Of a stretch of DNA of 64,000 nucleotides, positions 1 to 16,184 are shown one piece after another; the first letter of the stretch is position 1; each line of letters starts with the position of its first letter. Under the pieces are notes generated by a model, which did no database searches, had not been told where the DNA came from, and saw nothing but the letters and a program-made list of their open reading frames with translations. Origin of the DNA: Pogonophryne albipinna (taxonomy: Eukaryota; Chordata; Actinopteri; Perciformes; Artedidraconidae). The stretch is from the NCBI GenBank assembly GCA_028583405.1, contig CM053264.1:8002530-8066529 (forward strand). The letters run 5' to 3'. Position numbers and translations under genes: made by a program.

Positions 1-335
1 TCCAACAACTCCAAAGCTATTTATTATGGGTAATGTAGTGTTGTGTTTTCGGAGCTGCACCTTAGCTGTATGTTTTTATATCCTGGAACTGTTGAAAAAC
101 CTTGTTTTTACTTATTATTTCAGTCATTACCAGTGACACACAATTTAGATTTTGCACCAATTTGAAGGAAGAATACTATTGAATGTTAGAAAATCAGGTG
201 TAAACCATGCCCACTTCCTGTCTTTTTTTCATTTTGTTGGTTGCACAGACGCCGATAATAACATCTCTGTGCGCCTGTATACCTTGAGCAGCTTTTGAAT
301 TGCTGCTCGACTGAGTTAAAACAGTTAAGGCAGTC

Positions 336-437
<102 letters not shown>

Positions 438-1812
438 CATCCTCCTCTCTCTGCAACATATACCCAGCGCTGCCTTTTGATCTCAGCGACCTCTCCAGCT
501 CTCAGACGCCTGCTCTGTCTTTCCTACCGCTGCCACTGACAACTGCTGCTGTTCATATAGAAGCAGCACACTTGTAACCTAAGTTTGCTGACACTAGTGT
601 TTCTACGGACACTTGCATGTAGCTGCCAGAGATATATAAAAGCAGCCCTGTCACACATACAGCACACACACACAGAATACATACATGGATTTGTTTCTGC
701 TCCCAAAGCTCGCTCGTCCTAGATCAGCTAAATGTTGTTTTCCTTTGAAGCCGAGAACAAACATCTGTCATTGTCAAATGAAACAAGGAGGAGACTTGTT
801 ATCGGGAGAGGAGTCACATCTCATCAAAGAGCTTCTCATGGAAAATGAGGAAAACCCAGACATCAGATTTATATTATTTACCTGCTCCGAAAATGATTAA
901 ACTGAGCGCCATCTGTGTGGCTGTCGCTGATGTGTTGATCGAGTTCATGCAATCTGGTATTAACGCAATCATTTGGCTTCGGTTTCTACTTATATGTGTG
1001 TTTAATAAGCTTATCAAACTTGCCGAAGTGACCTTTAAGAGTGTGTTTCTCTTAATACTCAGCTCAGAGACACACACACACACACACTCCTTTTGTTTTT
1101 GCTTATAGAAAGCCAAAGCATGGCTGTAGTTCTAATTTAAGACACGGGTCACATCCTCTGTGTTGTGTCTGCTGTTGTGTGGGTTGAGATTAACCCACGT
1201 ACAGTTATAATTACCCATGCTCGGTTCTATAGGACAATCCTGCTTTGAAACAGTCACCAAATAATAGTTTAACGATGTATCATTAAGAGAAAAAAGATCC
1301 TTTATCATTTGAAAACACATTTGGGTAGTTGAAGCAGGTAATTAGCTCAGTATTCTATGTCCTGTTTAAAATATAAAGGAATGTTCAGTGGAAAAGAGCC
1401 TTACTTTACACTTTTTTTCGCTGTTCCGTGGCAGATATATTTACATAAAATAGTCAATTTTTGAGATGTTTTAAAGTATTTTTGTTCATTTAGACAAGTC
1501 TTTTTTGTACATATTTTCAAAGTATTTGTTAGGAGAAGTAATACTGATGTAATGTGGCAACCGGTGTGTGTTTACTGTATATATATATATTAGCATTACA
1601 CAGTTTTACAACAGCTTTAAGCCAATCAAAATCAAGGAGCAGAACGATAACAATTTCATAGACAATAAATTAAGTTGGAAACCACATATAAGCTATATCA
1701 AAGCCAAAATATCCAAATCAATAGCAATTCTGAATAAAGCCAAATACCTAATTAATCAAGCTTCTTTGTTTATGCTGTACTGCTCCTTCATACTTCCATA
1801 CATGATGTATTG

Positions 1813-2041
1813 ATAAGATAAGACAGACTTTTATTAATCCCTCGTGGGGAAATTGTTTCTCTGCATTTGACCCATCCTAGTGTTAGGAGCAGTGTGCTGC
1901 CATTTTGAACGGCGCCCGGGGAGCAGTGTGGGGAACGGTGCCTTGCTCAGGGACACCTCGGTAGCACTTGGTCTTGCCGGGACTTGAACTGGTGACCTTC
2001 CAGTTGCCAAGCCAAGTCCCTATCGACTTCGCCACCACCGC
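1813..2041 (-). mobile_element. tRNA-derived SINE inserted in the LINE
   Basis: This 229-bp block splits the LINE reading frame and is flanked by the direct repeat ATTG (1809-1812 and 2042-2045). Read on the - strand, it starts with a pol III A-box-like TGGCGAAGTCGA (2034-2023) and a B-box-like AGTTCAAGTCC (1990-1980). It ends in AATAAAAGTCTGTCTTATCT with a short TTATC tail. The two boxes at tRNA-like spacing, the tail and the target duplication together support a SINE. The subfamily is not identified. Confidence 0.75.
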
Positions 2042-2400
2042 ATTGTGTGGAAGTTTGGGGGAACACATATAAAACAAATACACATCCTATCTTCATCCTG
2101 CAAGAAAGAGCCATACGAGTTATACATAAAACTACGTACAGAGAACCAACAAATAAATTATTCATCAAACTAAAAACACTAAAACTACAAGACCTGGTTG
2201 ACTATAAAACTATTCAAATGATGTTCAAAGCCGCAAATCAACAATTACCTCATAATATCCAAGGATTTTTCACACGGAGAGAAAGCATGTACATGTCGAG
2301 AGGAAACTGCATTTTCAAAAAACCACCCGTACGAACAAATGCCAAACTTCATTGCATCTCATCAAAAGGTGAGTCTGTGGAATAACTGTAACGATGCACT

Positions 2401-2920
2401 GGAATATTGTATATATTGTATTATAGATAAGGGTCGTGGCTGAACCTGTCTCTGCGGTCCTGCCTTGGGTCTCGTCATGCTGCTTCCCTGATGGCTTCCA
2501 CAGGATTGTAGCTGACATCCTCGTGGATTCATCTTCTTATTACAGACACATGCATTTCCTAACATTCGGTCTATATGCTGTAAAATATATTATCTCTTCG
2601 ATTTACACACGGCATCTATTGCACGTCTGTCCGTCCTGGGAGAGGGATCCCTCCTCTGTTGCTCTCCCTGAGGTTTCTCCCATGTTCCCCTTAAACTGTG
2701 GGGTTTTCTCTGGATGTTTTTCCTGGTACGATGTGAGGGTCTAAGGATAGAGGGTGTCGTTTTTCTTATACTGATATTCTGAACAATCTGTGCTGTTGTA
2801 TTTGCTGTAAAGTGTCTCTACTGTAGGCTATTTTTATTATATGTACAGCACTTTGGCTCCACCAAAAATCGTTTATAAATGTGCTATATAAATAAAACTT
2901 GATTTGATTTGATTTGAAAG
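2401..2920 (+). mobile_element. Non-LTR retrotransposon 3' end (L2-like), nested in the LINE
   Basis: This block interrupts the end of the LINE ORF. It contains the segment CTGGGAGAGGGATCCCTCCT followed by a stretch reading CTCTCCCTGAGGTTTCTCCC, which I recognise as a widespread teleost repeat. It ends with GCTATATAAATAAA and a TTGATTTGATTTGATTTGA tail. Repeated 5-6-base tails of this type are typical of CR1/L2-group 3' ends. No ORF survives. The left boundary is approximate, and no clear target duplication was found. Confidence 0.65.
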
Positions 2921-4740
2921 TATTATTTAGGAGCCAAATCATTAATGGTTATGAACAGGACCTGTAAAATCCCATTTGTTGTTATTTCTTGTAATTGTAA
3001 AATAATTTATTTCTTATTGTTTTGTAAAAAAACAAAAGGCAAACAAACTAACAAGACAAACATGTCGCTGATGACGATGACCTAATATTTTATTTATAAG
3101 AAAAATATATGCTAGAGGGGGGAGGACCATAACATTTTTTTTTTTAAGCTTCTTCTTGCCCCTGTTGAACATGACGGAGACTATTTGAGAATTATTGTTG
3201 TTTTTGTTTTTTGTTGTACTTTGTTATAATTATTAATTTGAGTGAGAAAAAAAAGGAAAAAAAGAAAATATATATATTATTGTTGTATGTTTTTGTTTCT
3301 GACATGTTCAATAAATGGACAAAAAAAAAAAGCCCTTAGACTTTAGTCCTTCACCTGATCTGGCCTATTGTGGTCTAAATGGTTAGTAAGGGATACAACG
3401 TTCCCTTCTGCTACGCTCATAAGCAGTACACCAGGGACTTGTATTCTTTCTAACATGACTTTATGACTTGCTTTCTGCCTCTAGTCAGTGTGCAGAGATC
3501 AGTGTGTGCCTCACTCTTCCTCCAGCCTAAAGTCAGTCTCTGTGCACAGTAATGTGAAAAGTTAAAATAGCCTCATTAAACTGCTCATTAGCTGCGTGAT
3601 AAAGTCACAGCAGGACAACACTGCGGAGCACGTGTTGTTGAACAAGATTTAAGAGTGCCTTTTTGGACTTTGGGAGGTAAAGCGAACCTGCTCTAGTGAT
3701 AAATACATTTAGACTTCTCCACAGGCGTTAATGATGATAGGAAATAAATGACACTGGTGTCGCCTGGAGAAATGTTGTGTAGTCTGGGGAGACAGGACGC
3801 AGCCTAGCCATGCAGCTAATCTGCAGTTTAAGAGAAAAAGGAGAAGAGGAATGTCCACATTTGTCTTTTTCAGTCATTATCATAACTAAGTGAGTCATAG
3901 CTCGGCTGTCATCCAAAATCTGCCACATGATGTGACCCTCAGATGCAGCTGCTGCCCTGCGACAGGCATGCTGTGTTTGTTTCAGTCAGGGCAGGTTATG
4001 TGTAACACCAGGCGGGCCCCATGTGGCTTTTACACCGCTGCCTAATTACAAGCCTCAGCTGATCGTCTTCTCTCCACCTCCCCTCGCCGGCCTGGTGGGC
4101 GACTTCACTCCGACAGACTCTGCATGGCCGCGCTGACCTTGCTGAGCCTTTCCCTTCCCATCATTCCCTTTGATAATTAACATTTCATGTGGGAGCTGCA
4201 GGAGAGATTATCTTCTGGACAGGGAGCACAATTAAGCACTATTACTGTCATGTGCTCGGCATCGCTCTGTGTAAAGGACCTCCACTTTCTCCTGCTGCTA
4301 TATTTGAGGGATATGGGATGCAAAAACTAAACAAACTCTATTTGTGATATGACCAAACAAGATTTAAGATTAGACTAAAGTCAGGCTTTATGAGAAAAAC
4401 TCCATTTTTAATCTAAGAATCCTGAGAGAAAAAGAGAATTCCCATATTCAGACACTAAAAAAGCAACAGTTTTGGCTGCTACATTAATAATAAACGTGTT
4501 TGTGGACCCACCCGGTGTTGGTTTGGTCTTTTATGCCCATAGGCTGTTCTAGAAAAGTCCATCCATAATCCGATGAACTCACCCAAGATCCTATAACCGG
4601 GCCAAGACTGCGTTTTACCGTTAGTGTGTATTGACGATAGGAAGGTTCTAGGAAGTGTTTGTTGTGCTAATGTTCGGTGTGATTACGTTTAGTAGGCAAT
4701 TTATTTATTTGTATTTATTTATTTTTTATTTATGTGGGAG

Positions 4741-5686
4741 AAATGATAAAGTTTGTACTATTTATTCCTAGTCTTCTTTAGTCACACAATCAAACTTCCA
4801 GTCGAGTGAACAGGAAGTGGTATCAACCTAACATATATTTGAGGTGTATGTACAATATTCCAAATCAACCCCACTCCATAAAGAATATAACTTGTTACAG
4901 ACGTTCCTCTATGTCCAGCGTGAGTGATGTCATTTAATGAAATGAATAACTCTCATGGCTCTGGCCCGTGAATATGTTGTGCTCAAAGCCGGAGCTCCTG
5001 GCATTCTGCCGGGTCACCGTCCCTCCACAGAGCCGCGGGGCCATTTCACTCCGTGTCACTCACGCTGTTCTGCTGGCATCTGACACCGCTGCTTTTTAAC
5101 GTTAAACTGTCTGCGAAAACATGCTGTGGCATTTAGATAACACGCTGATGGTATTTCCAGGAAAAATCATTTCAAATTCCAGCTGAGATGATTTGTGCAG
5201 ATTAAGTGTCCGTGCTCGTTGTTGGCTCTGCAAGCCAAATAGCTTGTCCCCAAAATGGCAACATTTTTTTATTTAATGACATGGATAGTAGAATTGAGCT
5301 CTGTTTGAATACTGACTTTTCAATATATCACATTTGGCTAGATTCATTGCTGCTTTTCCATTTTATACCAACCACTATTTAGAAATTAAACACAACCATT
5401 GCACCAAAGTATGAAATATTGCACATTCTTAAACTATGAGTAACTCCTCCATGTTTACAATGCATGGTACATTGTCAGTATGCCGACGATACAGTTCTTT
5501 ACAACCTAGCAAAAAAACTATTAAGAACCACTTTTTTAGCAGTGTAATTGTTACTGTTTTTGATTGTGTAGAAATAGTAGGCAGTTGTTGATTTCTAGAA
5601 GGAAGTGCTTTGAAACTGCTATAGTATACATTTGTCTAATTGTAAGCTTTATGGCTGAGGAATAAATAGTACAAACTTTATCATTT
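4741..5686. repeat. Segment bounded by a perfect 29-bp inverted repeat
   Basis: Positions 4741-4769 (starting AAATGATAAAGTTTGTACTA) are the exact reverse complement of 5658-5686. The arms are about 890 bp apart. The match stops abruptly on the outer sides, as expected for termini of a miniature transposon or foldback element. I cannot assign a superfamily, and target duplications are not obvious. The interior is AT-rich and has no long ORF. Confidence 0.6.
5476..5508 (+). pseudogene. Possible reverse-transcriptase YADD motif remnant
   Basis: The + strand reads QYADDTVLYNL, the shape of the catalytic YxDD motif of non-LTR reverse transcriptases (QYADDTVLY is common in L2/CR1-like elements). 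Upstream and downstream codons cannot be aligned to the rest of the domain, so this would be a very small decayed island. It lies inside the inverted-repeat segment. Chance cannot be excluded for an 11-residue match. Confidence 0.35.
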
Positions 5687-6010
5687 ATTGGGAATTGGAC
5701 CATTTAAATGTAGACAGTTAACTATTCCTCATAGTCCAAGTACTATTATTACATTAAATTAACCGCACTTGTCAAGTGGAAGAAGACACCCTTTATATTT
5801 CTTCATATAAACATGCAGAAGGTTTGATCCACGTACCTTCAGAGTGGTTTTCAGTGTCATATTGACAGCTCTCCTCTGGGTCCAATTTCACTGTTGACTC
5901 TCTGATAGACACAGCAGGAGTGATATTTCCATTTCAAGAGATATTTTTACCTCCTAACATTTAAATCACTGTCAGTCTTTTTTAAATCATGACCATGTCA
6001 GTGGAATACA

Positions 6011-6598
6011 TAATAATAATAATAGGTTGGATTTATATAGCGCCTTTCAAGGGACCCAAGGTCGCTTTACAAGTAATAGGGCAAAAACAAACATAACAAA
6101 ACAAAAGTCAGACAGACAAAACAACAGATCGATTTAGGGGCCGAAAGCCTTGGCAGACAGATGGGACTTGAGGGCCCTTTTGAAGGCGTTGAGCGTGGGG
6201 ATGTTGCGAATCTCCGCAGGGAGAGCGTTCCAGAGGGTGGGGGCTGCCACACTGAAGGCTCTGTCCCCGAAGGTTCGCAGTTTGGTGCGGGGGGTGGTAA
6301 GCAGGCCAGAGTCTGAGGACCGCAGGTTCCGGGGTGGGGCATGTGGGTGAAGGATGTCCGATAGGTACTGGGGGGCATGGGCATGGAGGGACTTGTAGTT
6401 AAGGAGGAGGACTTTGTAGGATATGCGGGACTTGATCGGCAACCAGTGTAGGTGGATGAGGGTGGGAGTGATGTGTTGCCACGGCTTTGTGTGCGTGAGT
6501 ACCCTAGCAGCACAGTTTTGAACATACTGGAGCCTGTCCAGGGTTTTGTTAGGAACCCCGAACAGGACACCATTGCAGTACCATGACCTTCTCTCCAT
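6011..6598 (-). mobile_element. L2-type LINE fragment, reverse transcriptase C-terminus
   Basis: On the - strand, 6598-6134 encodes about 154 residues. They include LDRLQYVQNCAARVLTHTK, ITPTLIHLHWLPIKSRISYK, LRSSDSGLLTTPRTKLRTFG and DRAFSVAAPTLWNALPAEIR, the hallmark C-terminal sequence of L2/Maui LINE polymerases. The frame is open to the stop. Downstream on the - strand is the L2-type 3' end GGCGCTATATAAATCCAACC with an (ATT)n tail at about 6011-6025. The copy is 5'-truncated at about 6600, so it is a remnant and not an active gene. Confidence 0.88.
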
Positions 6599-7260
6599 TT
6601 CTCAGGATTTAAACAAGGACTTTCTAATATCAGAGGCTGTTTGATAGGATTTGTGATGCTTGTCAGTGAGCATAGAAATACTATAAACTGCTGCCATCCA
6701 TGGTATTACTGTGTACACTTGCTAGCTGAGTATGTCTTTTTTTTATATCATATCATATAAACACCATTTTTATTTACGTCTTGTAGGTTTCTGATCCGAC
6801 GTTGTTCATAATATATCTCTGGTCTGGGTTTAGTTGTGTATGCAGTCTATTTTCGGGGCTTCTGAAAAGAAGCTTTGACTGATCTGCACACATCCTGGGG
6901 AGCGCCTGGTGGGCATGCTCCTTCGCTCGGCTCCTTTGAGGTGAGGAGGAGTCAAGAAGGGTAACGGGAGAGAAATGACTTGGGGAGAGAGCAGCCTGTG
7001 GTCATCCTACAGGGTGTGAGAGGCTGCCAGAGGCCGAGTAATCCTCCACCCCTTCCTCTCTATCATCCCCTCCACCTCACCATGACAAACCAGATCGGCT
7101 CTCTATCAAAGAGCCACAGGCTGCCTCTCTCTTCTTCCTCCTCTTCTTCCTCATTTGTCATCCACACTGCCTGGGTCTCGCTCTGCTCGCGGGGACAGGC
7201 TGTCTCTGTCAGGCTTGGCCACTGAGCTCACAGGCCTGGCATGGCAGAGCCCCGACTCCC

Positions 7261-7271
7261 CCCCCCCCCCC
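7261..7271. repeat. Short homopolymer C tract
   Basis: A run of consecutive C bases inside intron sequence, a likely length-variable site. Nothing else is recognised in the surrounding 6600-8538 stretch. Confidence 0.7.
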
Positions 7272-8504
7272 AGTGGCAGCGCTCAGAAAGCCACTTAATG
7301 GGTTTAGGCGCGTTTGCTAATTTGTCAACAAATGTGCGATTCGGAGCCGCTGCCAGGCCGGTCGCTCTGGCACTTGACTGCAAGGGACCTTTTGATTCCT
7401 GAGCCATGGGTGAAATAAAATTCAAAGGCTTGCACATCGTCCACTATTTGCATGTTGGCACCTAAGGCAGCAGATCTCCATGCTGAAAGGCTTACAAACA
7501 GGCCGAGTGCTAACCCATTATTATATTGTCCTAATGTAGATGGATTACCAACGCACGAGCAAAGACAATATATAATAATTACGCCTTGGCATATTTAGCA
7601 TTGAAGATGATCGTGTTTAAATTCTGTCTGTGGCCCATTTGTTACGTTTAATTTGCAGAAGGCTCAGTAATTACCTTAAACAGCTGATCAAGGAACATTT
7701 CTCCAATTAAGGTCCATTTGTTTGGGGCTATTTTCAGCGGCGGATGAATCCACCTTAGAGTTCTAGCAGCTGGATTCCTGATAACTTTATAATATTTTTC
7801 AACTACAATGGAGTTGTGTCGCATAGAGGAGAATATATACTGTATATAAAGCTGTGATACTTGTTAACTTCTCAAGCAGGCGTTACCTGTTCTCTGTTGA
7901 AAAGAGTTGGCTACACACACACAGTTTTTCAGGTCACATGGACATAGCTGTTTAAAGGAGATAAGTACAACTCAAATGCAACAAAAGAGCTATTATACAC
8001 AGAGTACAACCTGCTATTTTCATACAATGAGAAGGCGAGTCTCATTTACTGAGATGAAAGCTTCTTTAATTAATGAATTTAACTGTGAAGGACGCATTTT
8101 ACAGAGATGCTGGCCCGGGGACTCACATTTGGAACTTCATGAATTGAATAAATAAAATACGACATAAATGAAATAATGGAGGAGAAAAAAAGGAAGGCGC
8201 GATTAGAGTTCTGGTATCACCTCGATGCATGGTGACCATCTTCTTAAACATTTGCTTGTTTTCCACTGTTATTTTTTACCCTGTCTTTCCATTGCATTAT
8301 GTTGGGGGGCTGCAACTTCAACTGTTATCTTTTTTTATTTCAAATAAAAGCAGAGAGTGAGAAAAGCACATTCCCATCTGTCATATTATCATCTGGTATA
8401 CCAAGTTTGTAAAGTGCGTGATCCAAAGTGAAGATAGCACCTGCTTAATCTCCTTTGGAATGAGCTCTCAGTTTGGATTAATGTGAAATACCTTTCAGTT
8501 ATAA

Positions 8505-11968
<3,464 letters not shown>

Positions 11969-12842
11969 TGAGTGTCATGTTGTGCCATCATTTGTTGATC
12001 ATGCATTCCGACTGTATTGAAAGTAACCATTTAAGCAAAAACACAAAGAGTTAGACATTTTATTGGCTTTGTATTTTCCTATACAGATATTTTGATATTC
12101 AAAAGAGACTTGGGTCGGGGTTTCAAAATAAGCTTCTGTCATTATTTGTGTATTGATGATTAACTCAAAGGGATCAAGCGGAGGTTAATAAAACAAGTCA
12201 AATCCTCCCCTGGCGCTGCAGCAACGCTGGATTTGAGAGGATTTGCTCGCTGTTTAAATTTGGATCACGTTTTTGTTTCACACACCTTGAGATTAGGTAT
12301 CCGGGTCTTTGCAGCCCAGTCATACTGAAAATTCACTTTAAGTTGAATAAATAAAGCTCTCTGTTTGGCTCCCATCCTGCTGATGTCAGATCAGCGGGGG
12401 ATTGGCTGCCTTATAGAAAATCCAGGAAGCCTCTTTTCACCTGTTACTTTTTTAAGTGCTCTGCCAATAAAGCAGTATTTAAAAGTGGCCAATTTACAAC
12501 AAATCTGCCCAACTCTTGGAGAAGTCTCCCGTTGTGCATCATGGCTGGTTGATGCCACTTTAACTAATGTCAGTGCAACAGAATCGGTCTGTTTGGATAT
12601 ACACACAATACAAATCGAATATGAGTGTGAATTTGTATCAGTTGGGTGTAGAAGTGAAATATTTCTATCTTAAAGCATGTTAGGCCTTGTGGAGACATGA
12701 AAGACTACTGAGACAGATCAAAGAAATAGTAAAAATTATGCTAGGCTCACATTATTATAGGAATCACAAGATAGGTCTGAACACAGAGATAGCAAGTCAT
12801 CTAGAACAACTTTTGGTCATCAGTCCCTAAACCCCATATGGA

Positions 12843-12859
12843 TTAGGGTTAGGGTTAGG
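12843..12859. repeat. Telomere-like (TTAGGG) tract
   Basis: Just under three TTAGGG units inside the intron. Similar tracts recur at 19898-19910, 43027-43051 and 48791-48809. Confidence 0.75.
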
Positions 12860-12926
12860 ATCACATTATTGTTTTGTGTGTTGTTGTTGGTGTTTAGTTG
12901 TAATTGGAAAATATACGTTTGCGTCA

Positions 12927-13376
12927 TAATAATAATAATAGATTTATTTTGTTAGCGCTTTTACAGGTGCTCAAAGACGCTTTACAGATATAGTGAAAAG
13001 AAAAGAAAGGAACAACAAATAAATATATAGTTAAAGTTAAAGTCAAATAATACAAAAACAATCACACATTAAAAGCCAGATTGAAGAGGTGAGTTTTTTG
13101 AAGGTGGTGAGGTCAGTGCAGTCTCTGATGGGTTGTGGGAGTGAGTTCCAGAGGGAGGGGGCAGCGACGGAGAAGGCTCTGTCCCCCCAGGTCCGGTGAT
13201 TGGTGCGGGTGGGGATGGATAGGAGGTTGGCTTCTGATGAGCGGAGGCAGCGGGAAGGGGTGTGGTGGTGCAGCAGGTCTGTGAGGTAGGGGGGGCCTGA
13301 CTGTTGAGGGCTTTGTGAGTAATGAGGAGGACTTTGAAGTTGATTCTTTGACGGACTTTTGACGGACTTTTGACGG
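12927..13376 (-). mobile_element. L2-type LINE fragment, degenerate
   Basis: On the - strand the codons give LRSSEANLLSIPTRTNHRTW, GDRAFSVAAPSLWNSLPQPI and neighbouring L2 polymerase C-terminal sequence, with a frame break near 13300. The 3' end (- strand) has the GTAAAGCG-like segment and an (ATT)n tail at 12928-12942. The 5' edge carries three copies of GACGGACTTTT near 13345-13375. The orientation is the same as the fragment at 6011-6598, but the sequence is clearly different, so this is a separate insertion and probably a different subfamily. Confidence 0.85.
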
Positions 13377-14261
13377 TCATGTTTCATTGGCTTAATTATC
13401 ACAGCTTCCCACAGCAGCACAGTGGCAGGGCAACATTTATTGATGAAGTCATTGGCAGCACGGGATCACATATTTTAATCCATATCATTACAAAGTAGCA
13501 GTGTTGCATGTTTACCTCCACCAATAAGGTGATCTTTTTTGGTCCCATGTCCCTTGACATCCAGCAAAGCTTAATACAGCTTTTAGGCCAAAGGAGAACT
13601 CTTTAGCACTCCAAACTTATTTTCCAAAAGGTGTCAGACATACCTCCAGACACATTTGCCCACATTTAGTTATACAATGAATTGAAATATAAAAACAATC
13701 CTACCTCTCCAACAACATATTTGAGTGAACACTGACCCTGCTGTGTTATTGATGTTTACCAGGCATCAGCCAACTTTTCCATTTTGTAGTTTGGCCAACT
13801 TTGAAATTAATACAGTTCATACATCTTTTCAAACTTTTCTAATCTATTCCAATTGATCGATGGTTGAAACGCATTGATCCTGCCCTGATTTCATAGGGAA
13901 AGTTGGGGGCATGGAGGTTGCAATGGTGGGATATTTGAGTTTAGTTTTAAAGGGAGAATTATAACAACTGAAACCCTGCACATGTACTCTGCAGATAAAT
14001 AATACAAGCCTGCAGCTTAAACAGTCGCAGTATAGCTTGTATATGTCTCGTGGATGTGAAACTTCTCTGGCTCTTCATACGCACATACAACACACACATC
14101 TGCAGTAAACAGATGTATTTCTCTTCTATAGCAGTAAATACAACAAATGGTCCCACCGATAACCGTGCTATATGTAGAGTTTAAGAGGATGTTAAAGGCT
14201 CATGAACAGTGGGATTAACAACAATAAAAGCATGGCTACGATTATGTGATGTCACTACTTC

Positions 14262-14300
<39 letters not shown>

Positions 14301-14318
14301 ACGCACACACACACACAC
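14262..14318. repeat. (CA)n microsatellite with GCACAC interruptions
   Basis: A 57-bp AC array with three G substitutions in the middle. Confidence 0.95.
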
Positions 14319-14545
14319 TGGGAGAGCCTCTTGTATCTGCTAAACTATAAGCTAAAACACAGGGATTTCAAAGTGTGTGAATAATATAATAAAAACAGAC
14401 AGAATGATGACACACAAATCTTGGCATTGAACATGGTATTAATATGGACTACTACATTTCAGATTTTTTGACATACCTACTAGGACTAGTCTAAAATATC
14501 AGCTGTTTTGATTTGTGGCATCTAATTAAGGGTTTTATTCATTAA

Positions 14546-14927
14546 AGGTGGGGTAGGTAATTTTGGAGAAACCAGCTCGAGTGTGCTAGAATTTGAAAAT
14601 ACACAGCCGGAAGAAATCTGCTACTTCCTTACAGAGCCCCTCCTCCAACACACACGAACGCGCACATGACCAATGAGGGCACGAGATAAGTTTGTGCACA
14701 GATGGAAGGCTGACAGGCAGGTAGGCCATCCAGTTATTTTAGCCGGGCCGGCTCAGATGATTGGTCGTGCTTTTTACAGCGCCACGGCTTCCACAGATGA
14801 AATGTTTTTATGGATTTTTTGTCAAAGCACTTAATATATTCATTGCTATCGGGATGTTAAGAGCATTCCATGGAATATAACAAAAAGTGTTTATCGAGCC
14901 GGTTTCTCAAACTTACCTACCCCACCT
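14546..14927. mobile_element. TTAA-flanked miniature inverted-repeat element (382 bp)
   Basis: The element lies between two TTAA copies (14542-14545 and 14928-14931). Its ends are inverted repeats: AGGTGGGGTAGGTAA is perfect at both ends, and similarity continues for about 35 bases, including GAGAAACC and GCTCGA. There is no ORF. TTAA target duplication is typical of piggyBac and Kolobok DNA transposons. Nothing decides between them here. The well-kept ends suggest a relatively young non-autonomous copy. Confidence 0.88.
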
Positions 14928-15819
14928 TTAAATCATTTCTTATGTAAAAAATCCTCACAAAAGTGAGATGTTTGCACTCATCTTTTCCTCATATGATTGT
15001 TGTTTAAGGGTTATGGTAAATACATAAAGGTTTTTGGATTCTTGGTTAGCCATTAAAGGATATTCCTTTTAGGATCAGAAAACTCGCTATGGCTGTCAGA
15101 CATGGTATGTCATTTATAGACAATAATATAAATTAAAATGATTGATAATGCAAGGAAAATAAAAGCCCATGGATTGAAAAGCACTGCCATTTCATGTATG
15201 TTTAAACAATACTTCATACAAGCTGATCTTCTCACTGGTGTCAGACAGTACAGCGTATCAATGAATCCATTACAGCTCCTCCAAGGTACATAAAAGCATC
15301 TGCTCTGGCACTCTGCTGACACGTAGTGCAACTGTGAATGTTCTGTTTTCATACACCTGTCAGACTGAGAGGAGTGCATATTGAGTAACTCAACCTATGG
15401 CAAGCAGTCACTATCATTAACCACACATTGCTTTATGGAAACATATGCGAGCGAAATATGTAATTTGCTGTTCAATGAGCATGGAAGGCCCCGGGCGTTT
15501 TCCAAGCAAATTCAGTGGTAGAGTAGTGGCATATTGTTCCAGCATATGTGAGCGCTGAGATGACACATGTTAGCAGTGCCTTGTGTATAGTTCCATATGC
15601 AGACACCAGTTGGAGGGTAGACCTCGCCTTATGGCTGAGTACAGCCTTTTTAATGAGAAAAGCAAATCAGGCACAGGTGGAGCTGTGTGTAAAAGATCCC
15701 CTAATGTTGTTACCTTGGCAACAACTATTCTTCCTGGGGTCTATACTCCCAAAATAGACTATCACAACAGAATGTGAGTGACAATGTTGCCTCTTTTTTT
15801 CCTTTGTGCAATGTATCTA

Positions 15820-15930
15820 TCTACAGTAGTTGAGTACTTTTACTCAAATACTGTACTTAGTTACAAAATTACATATTTTGCTGTTTGGTACTGGTAGTTA
15901 CAATTAAGTAAAAGATTCAATAAGGGTGAA
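15820..15930. repeat. Probable dispersed repeat fragment
   Basis: The text GTTGAGTACTTTTACTCAAA followed by TACTGTACTTAGTTACAAA resembles a common teleost miniature element with overlapping palindromes. Boundaries and class are uncertain. Confidence 0.4.
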
Positions 15931-16184
15931 TTATTGGTTACGTAATTGATAACCGGCAGGCTTGGTAGGTAAGGCAGATTTAAACGTGAAGTTCAAGAAG
16001 CTCACTTAAATAACACAAGCATCTTGTTGTAAAACACACTGTTGCTCAGTGCACTAGCTGTTAACTGACATTAATTAGGCAGATCATTGACTCCGACTTT
16101 GTTACTCCCCACAGGGAAACAGCAAGCTCAGCACAGCAGGGAGTGGGGAGAGTAATGAAGATGAGGTAGCATAGACTCAGAAAC

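Larger units (their letters stand above)
1590..3331 (+). mobile_element. 5'-truncated jockey-type LINE, pseudogenised, with two nested insertions
   Basis: The conceptual protein is the C-terminal end of a non-LTR reverse transcriptase. Segments such as IDNKLSWKPHISYIKAKISK, LFMLYCSFILPYMMY, EVWGNTYKTN, LQERAIRVIHKTTYREPTN and LWNNCNDAL match the tail of jockey-like teleost LINE polymerases as I know the family. The host LINE can be followed at about 1590-1812, 2046-2400 and 2921-3331. The reading frame is restored across 1812/2046 when the SINE is removed. A frameshift occurs near 2369. After the second insertion the frame resumes and ends as NGYEQDL-stop near 2968. The 3' UTR ends with CAATAAATGG and an A tract at 3321-3331. 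It is a dead 5'-truncated copy. The exact 5' end is uncertain. Confidence 0.8.

Noticed and set aside
1813..2041. Considered as a functional tRNA gene because of A- and B-box-like motifs
   Set aside because: No cloverleaf or 3' terminator; the tail and target duplication show a SINE.
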